Positions 5,448 through 8,936 of a stretch of DNA of 8,936 nt are shown in pieces. The notes beneath the pieces are model-generated. The model saw only the letters and a list, made by a program, of their open reading frames with translations. It was not told the DNA's origin and searched no databases. A program made the position numbers and the translations under genes. The stretch's first letter is position 1; each line of letters begins with the position of its first letter. Source of the stretch: Chromatiales bacterium (lineage in GTDB: Bacteria; Pseudomonadota; Gammaproteobacteria; SZUA-152); assembly GCA_026999335.1 (NCBI GenBank), contig JALTPW010000715.1, forward strand, positions 1 to 8,936. The letters are read 5' to 3'.

Positions 5448-7019
5448 TCAGTACTTGCCGTCGCCTTGTGAGACACGGAAAAATTGCCGGGGCCGCACTC
5501 CGGTAAGCAGCAGCACCAGAAAATAAAGTCCCCCCCCTGCCACCACCCAAAACAGTAGCCAGCCAACACGCGCGCTCGCATCACGCGCCTGCCAGACATC
5601 CAGCCCGCCCGCCCCCCACAGCAACAGCCCGGCCATTGCCGCACTGGCCATCGTCACCTGCAAAAACAGTCGCGCCCAGCCCGGCACAGGCTGTAGCACA
5701 CCATCCCGACGCAGGCCACGATAAAGCAGGCCCGCATTGAGAAATGCCGAACAGGAGGTCGCCAGTGCCAGTCCGCTGTGGGGCCCGGCCATATCCAACC
5801 ACACCATGGGCATGACGAACAGCAGGTTCAGGCCCATATTGGCCAGCATGGCAATGATACCGATGCGCACCGGAGTACGCGTATCCTGCCGGGCATAATA
5901 GCCGGGGGCAAGCACCTTGATCGAAATAAAGCCCAGCAGGCCCACGCTGTAGGCCACCAGGCTCATGCGCGACAGGATCACATCCTGGGTATCGAACTCA
6001 CCGTAGTTGAACAGGGTGATCAACAGCGGCCCGGCGAGCAAGGCCAGCCCCAGCATGGCCGGAGCGCCGATCAGCAACACCCAGCGCAAGGCCCAGTCCA
6101 GCATGCGGGAAAAGGCGACGGGATCAGCATTGGCATGTTTTTGCGACAGGCTGGGCAGGATCACCGTGGCCAGAGCGATACCCAGCACACCGAGCGGAAA
6201 CTCCACCAAGCGATCCGAGTAATACAGCCATGACACGCTGCCGGCAACCAGAAAGGAGGCAATGATGGTATCGAAGAGCAGGTTCACCTGCGCCACCGAG
6301 GAACCGAAAATGGCCGGCAACATCAACTTGCCGATGCGCCGCACACCCGAGTCCCGCCAACCCCAGCGCGGCCAACGCAACAAGCCCAGGCGCAGCACGA
6401 AAGGCAACTGAAACAACAACTGCGCTATGCCGGCGACAAAAACACCCCAGGCCAACGCCACCACCGGGCGTTCAAACAGCGGCGCCACCCACAGCGCCAC
6501 CGAGATCAGCACCACATTGAGCAGCACCGGCGTGAAGGCCGGCACGGCAAAACGACCATAGCAATTGAGCACACTGCCCATTAAAGCGGTCAACGAAATA
6601 AACAACAGATACGGAAAGGTGATGCGCAGCATGTCAGCCGTGAGCGTGAAGCGCTCCGGCTCATCGATGAAGCCCGGCGCAAACAGCATGGTCAGTAGCG
6701 GCGCCGTCAACACCGCCAGTACCGTAATCACAAATAGCACCCCAGCCAGAGTCCCAGCGGTGTGGCGGATCAGTTCACTAACCTCGTCCCGCCCACGCCG
6801 GGCCTTGTACTCAGTGAGTACGGGCACGAAGGCCAGCGAAAAGGCCCCTTCGGCAAACAGACGGCGCAGAAAATTGGGAATCTTGAAGGCGATAAAAAAG
6901 GCATCGGTGCCCGCCTCGGCGCCGAACATGCGTGCAAACACCATATCGCGCACCAGGCCGAGGATACGCGAGAGGGTCGTCATGGCGCTGACCACGGCAG
7001 TGGATCGCAGCAGGCTCAT
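5448..7019 (-). CDS. murJ: Lipid II flippase MurJ (MOP-superfamily, formerly MviN)
   Basis: Inner-membrane protein that moves the peptidoglycan precursor lipid II from the cytoplasmic to the periplasmic face. It has 523 residues (E. coli 511) and many hydrophobic helices, consistent with 14 transmembrane segments. The N-terminus MSLLRSTAVVSAMTTLSRIL follows the family. Functionally important charged residues fall at the same numbers as in E. coli: R18, R24, D39, R52 and R270 (the last in YYSDRLVEFPLGVLGIALAT). I chose ATG 7019 by alignment with the family; its ribosome-binding site is weak. An in-frame extension up to 7169 exists, including ATGs at 7070 and 7052 that would add the repetitive peptide MPCHEWMPCHKY; I consider it non-coding. 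The gene diverges from rpsT across about 246 bases and is the first gene of the run leading toward ribF and ileS. Confidence 0.97.
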   Translation of the reverse strand: MSLLRSTAVVSAMTTLSRILGLVRDMVFARMFGAEAGTDAFFIAFKIPNFLRRLFAEGAFSLAFVPVLTEYKARRGRDEVSELIRHTAGTLAGVLFVITVLAVLTAPLLTMLFAPGFIDEPERFTLTADMLRITFPYLLFISLTALMGSVLNCYGRFAVPAFTPVLLNVVLISVALWVAPLFERPVVALAWGVFVAGIAQLLFQLPFVLRLGLLRWPRWGWRDSGVRRIGKLMLPAIFGSSVAQVNLLFDTIIASFLVAGSVSWLYYSDRLVEFPLGVLGIALATVILPSLSQKHANADPVAFSRMLDWALRWVLLIGAPAMLGLALLAGPLLITLFNYGEFDTQDVILSRMSLVAYSVGLLGFISIKVLAPGYYARQDTRTPVRIGIIAMLANMGLNLLFVMPMVWLDMAGPHSGLALATSCSAFLNAGLLYRGLRRDGVLQPVPGWARLFLQVTMASAAMAGLLLWGAGGLDVWQARDASARVGWLLFWVVAGGGLYFLVLLLTGVRPRQFFRVSQGDGKY

Positions 7020-7036
7020 GCAGCAGAGGTATCGAT

Positions 7037-7070
7037 ATTTATGGCAGGGCATCCATTCATGGCAAGGCAT
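7037..7070. repeat. Tandem direct repeat upstream of murJ
   Basis: ATTTATGGCAGGGCAT (7037-7052) and ATTCATGGCAAGGCAT (7055-7070) match at 14 of 16 positions with an 18-base period. They lie 18-51 bases upstream of the murJ start, on the divergent promoter side. They could be a pair of protein-binding sites, or the remains of a short duplication. On the murJ strand TTGCCA (7060-7065) followed by ATAAAT could be a weak promoter, but it is far from consensus. Confidence 0.5.
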
Positions 7071-7162
7071 CTTAACCGCAGCGCTGTATTCCCCCAAATT
7101 ATCACCGCCCACCCCCTTGCCGATGAAAACAAACCCCCGACCGAGGCCCGCCGGGCAAATAA

Positions 7163-7191
7163 TTGACAATCAGCGCCAAAACGCGCATAGT
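7163..7191 (+). promoter_or_regulatory. Sigma-70 promoter of rpsT
   Basis: A perfect -35 box TTGACA (7163-7168), a 17-base spacer and a -10 box CATAGT (7186-7191, four of six consensus). Transcription would start near 7198, followed by a GC-rich start region (GTGCGCCCT), as seen at growth-rate-controlled ribosomal promoters. The resulting leader is about 68 bases long. Confidence 0.8.
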
Positions 7192-7202
7192 GTGCGCCCT
7201 CT

Positions 7203-7215
7203 CGGGCTACGCCCG
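7203..7215 (+). promoter_or_regulatory. Small hairpin in the rpsT leader
   Basis: CGGGC (7203-7207) pairs with GCCCG (7211-7215) around a 3-base loop, close to the predicted 5' end of the rpsT message. It may only protect the mRNA end. Involvement in S20 autoregulation is conceivable but not shown. Confidence 0.4.
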
Positions 7216-7265
7216 GTGAACCGGATAACATCTACTACTGCTACTGCACATACGGAGTCAAGACC

Positions 7266-7526
7266 TTGGCCAATTCCGCACAAGCCAAAAAACGCGCCCG
7301 CCAGGCGGAAACCCACCGCCAGCGTAACACCAGCGCCCGCTCAGCCTTTCGCACTGCGGTGAAGAAAGTCGTCTACGCCATTGAGGCGGGCAACAAGGAA
7401 GAGGCGGAGACCCTGTACAAGGTCGCCGTACCCCTCATCGACCGCACCGCCGGCAAGGGGCTGATCAGCGCCAACAAGAGCGCCCGTCATAAGAGCCGCC
7501 TGAATAGCCGCATCCGCGCGATGTAA
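7266..7526 (+). CDS. rpsT: 30S ribosomal protein S20
   Basis: Primary 16S rRNA-binding protein of the small ribosomal subunit. At 86 aa it has the usual length and is lysine/arginine-rich throughout. MANSAQAKKRARQAE opens the protein, GNKEEAETLYKVAVPLIDRTAGKG is the central signature (about 42-65), and NKSARHKSRLN follows near the C-terminus. The start codon is TTG, with GGAG at 7254-7257, 8 bases upstream. E. coli rpsT also starts with UUG, and there the weak start is part of autogenous control by S20, so the same regulation is plausible here. It is transcribed alone on the plus strand from its own promoter (7163-7191) and ends at an intrinsic terminator (7546-7573). Its position next to murJ on the opposite strand is conserved in many gammaproteobacteria. 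Confidence 0.98.
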   Translation: MANSAQAKKRARQAETHRQRNTSARSAFRTAVKKVVYAIEAGNKEEAETLYKVAVPLIDRTAGKGLISANKSARHKSRLNSRIRAM

Positions 7527-7545
7527 GAAGCGCCTCGAGATACGC

Positions 7546-7573
7546 AAAAAGCCGCTCCATGAGCGGCTTTTTT
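7546..7573. terminator. Bidirectional intrinsic terminator between rpsT and proB
   Basis: GCCGCTC (7551-7557) and GAGCGGC (7561-7567) form a 7-bp GC-rich stem with a CAT loop, followed on the plus strand by six T and preceded by five A. It lies 19 bases past the rpsT stop. On the minus strand the same hairpin is followed by five T, so it can also end proB transcripts, about 150 bases past the proB stop. The stretch 7574-7720 between it and proB holds no gene I can support. Confidence 0.92.
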
Positions 7574-7720
7574 GTGTCTGCCAGTCTCGACTCTTCAATG
7601 CGGCATGGATCGGCCCTCACAGAAAACGTAGCCTGCGCCATGCGCACGATGCCCTTCGTCCAGTCCCTCCGCAGAAACACGGAGAATCCACCCAGGCTTT
7701 ATCTCTGCCCTCCGCCGGGC

Positions 7721-8845
7721 TCACACCAGAACAAGATTGTCGCGGTGGATCAGCTCCGCTTCGCCGACACAGCCCAGAATCGATTCCAGCTCGTGACTGG
7801 AATGCCCGATGATCCGCCGCGCGTCAGCGGCGCTGTAATTCACCAGACCACGGGCGACCTCACGCCCCGCCTCATCGACACAGGCCACCGCCTCACCACT
7901 CGCAAAATCGCCCTCCACCGCCACCACGCCCACCGGCAACAGACTGCGGCCGGCGTCACGCAACACCTTTACGGCCCCCGCATCCAGACACAGACTGCCG
8001 CGCAATTGCAGATGCCCGGCCAGCCATTGCTTGCGCGCCACCTGTGTCTCCTGTTCCGGCAGCAGTAACGTGCCAACCCGTTCAGCCGCGGCAATACGCT
8101 CCAGCACCTGCGGTTCATGACCAAAGGCGATCACGGTGCCCGCCCCGGAACGTGCCGCCAGCCGTGCCGCACGCAGCTTGGTCAACATGCCGCCGCGCCC
8201 CAGCCCACCGGCCGAACCGCCCACCATTGCATCGAGTGATGCATCGACCGCCCGCGCTTCGTGCAGCAATTGCGCGTCAGCATGTTTACGCGGGTCTTTA
8301 TCGAACAGGCCCGCCTGATCCGTAAGGATGATCAGCGCATCGGCCTCCACCAGATTGGCCACTAACGCCGCCAGCGTGTCATTGTCACCGAAACGGATTT
8401 CGTCGGTCACCACGGTATCGTTTTCATTCACCACTGGCAGCACAGCGAATTCGAGCAGCGCACGAAGCGTATTACGCGCATTCAGATAGCGCTGGCGATT
8501 AGAAAGATCGTCGTGGGTCAGCAGCACCTGCGCCGTGTGGATGTCGTGTCGCTGAAAGTTGGATTCGTAGGCCTGCACCAGCCCCATCTGACCGACCGCA
8601 GCGGCGGCCTGTAGTTCGTGCAGGGCATGGGGGCGCGACGTCCAGCCGAGACGCATCATGCCCTCGGCCACCGCGCCGCTGGAAACCAGCACCAGCTCGA
8701 TACCGCGCGTGCGCAGAGCGACCATCTGCATCACCCAGCCACGGATGGCGGCACGATCCAGGCCCAGCCCGTCGGCGGTGAGCAGGGCACTGCCAATCTT
8801 CACCACCCAGCGTTTGGATTGCTCAAGGTCTGCGCGCTGATGCAT
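7721..8845 (-). CDS. proB: Glutamate 5-kinase
   Basis: Catalyses the first step of proline synthesis, ATP-dependent phosphorylation of glutamate to gamma-glutamyl phosphate, which passes to ProA. The 374-aa protein has the full two-domain form. An amino-acid-kinase domain (about 10-255) carries VVKIGSALLT with K16, VSSGAV at 54-59, PVVNENDTV at 137-145, FGDNDTLAA at 152-160, TDQAGLFDKDPR at 175-186 and GRGGMLTK at 216-223 (usually GTGGMxTK). A PUA domain follows (about 275-374). Proline feedback acts on the kinase domain in this family. ATG 8845 gives MHQRADLEQSKRWVVKIGS, similar to Pseudomonas proteins; GGGAG lies about 13 bases upstream, rather far. In relatives obgE lies just upstream, which would be beyond the window. 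Transcription runs toward rpsT and probably stops at the shared terminator. Confidence 0.97.
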   Translation of the reverse strand: MHQRADLEQSKRWVVKIGSALLTADGLGLDRAAIRGWVMQMVALRTRGIELVLVSSGAVAEGMMRLGWTSRPHALHELQAAAAVGQMGLVQAYESNFQRHDIHTAQVLLTHDDLSNRQRYLNARNTLRALLEFAVLPVVNENDTVVTDEIRFGDNDTLAALVANLVEADALIILTDQAGLFDKDPRKHADAQLLHEARAVDASLDAMVGGSAGGLGRGGMLTKLRAARLAARSGAGTVIAFGHEPQVLERIAAAERVGTLLLPEQETQVARKQWLAGHLQLRGSLCLDAGAVKVLRDAGRSLLPVGVVAVEGDFASGEAVACVDEAGREVARGLVNYSAADARRIIGHSSHELESILGCVGEAELIHRDNLVLV

Positions 8846-8890
8846 GTTTAGCGTCTAACTCCCAGTGCCAGGTTAATAATAACGTTGTGA

Positions 8891-8936
8891 TTGTTTTGTA
8901 GGTTGCTGGTGAGTTTGCGAACCCCAACAACAAACA
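8891..8936. repeat. Palindromic intergenic repeat upstream of proB (partial at window edge)
   Basis: GTAGGTTG (8898-8905), then GGTGAG, TTTGCGAA and CCCCAAC (8922-8928), with TGTTTTG at the left and CAAACA at the right, form an imperfect hairpin. The pattern resembles the common proteobacterial repeat GTAGGTTGGG...GCGAA(A)CCCAAC. That match is from memory; the inverted symmetry is visible. It lies about 45 bases upstream of proB and may separate it from an upstream obgE. A TATTAT (8876-8881, minus strand) nearer to proB could be a -10 box, but no good -35 goes with it. Confidence 0.5.

Noticed and set aside
7020..7169. 50-residue N-terminal extension of MurJ
   Set aside because: MurJ family proteins start at the equivalent of MSLLRS (7019), and important residues then match E. 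coli numbering exactly; the extension overlaps the -35 element of rpsT and shows no membrane or signal character.
1..8936. CRISPR array, defence island, phage or insertion-sequence transposase
   Set aside because: There are no regularly spaced repeats with spacers, no transposase or integrase motifs and no phage genes; every long real gene is a recognised chromosomal function.

Overview
The window reads as chromosomal housekeeping DNA from a GC-rich gammaproteobacterium. This rests on protein sequence (IleS, MurJ, RibF and ProB closely follow the Escherichia/Pseudomonas pattern) and on gene order. On the minus strand, reading from high to low coordinates, the order is proB, (rpsT divergent), murJ, a small cytochrome c lipoprotein gene, ribF, ileS, lspA. 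In many gammaproteobacteria this neighbourhood continues upstream into rplU-rpmA-obgE and downstream into fkpB-ispH, so those are the expected flanks, although they are not visible here.

Layout. proB (7721-8845, minus) encodes glutamate 5-kinase. It converges on rpsT (7266-7526, plus; ribosomal protein S20, TTG start), and the two share a hairpin that can terminate in both directions (7546-7573). rpsT has a near-consensus sigma-70 promoter (7163-7191). murJ (5448-7019, minus; lipid II flippase) diverges from rpsT. It is followed by a roughly 280-base repeat-filled gap, then a monoheme c-type cytochrome lipoprotein (4870-5166), ribF (3915-4844; FAD synthesis) and ileS (870-3812; isoleucyl-tRNA synthetase). 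A second repeat-filled gap (483-869) precedes lspA (1-482; lipoprotein signal peptidase, cut by the window edge a few codons before its end).

Working together. The genes are mostly core functions: proline synthesis, ribosome assembly, peptidoglycan precursor export, flavin cofactors, tRNA charging and lipoprotein maturation. The only accessory-looking gene is the cytochrome lipoprotein, whose lipobox would be cut by the LspA encoded downstream.

Most unusual features. (1) ileS carries two tandem 51-bp palindromic units inserted in frame, adding 34 residues just after the editing domain. (2) The murJ-cytochrome and ileS-lspA gaps have the same architecture: each is bounded by an inverted pair of a CAGAGG-rich repeat that begins right after the upstream gene's stop, with a different palindrome inside. 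(3) A third palindromic repeat lies upstream of proB. I see no CRISPR, tRNA, rRNA, transposase, phage or defence genes, and no evidence for a new multi-gene system. The novelty, if any, is in the repeats.
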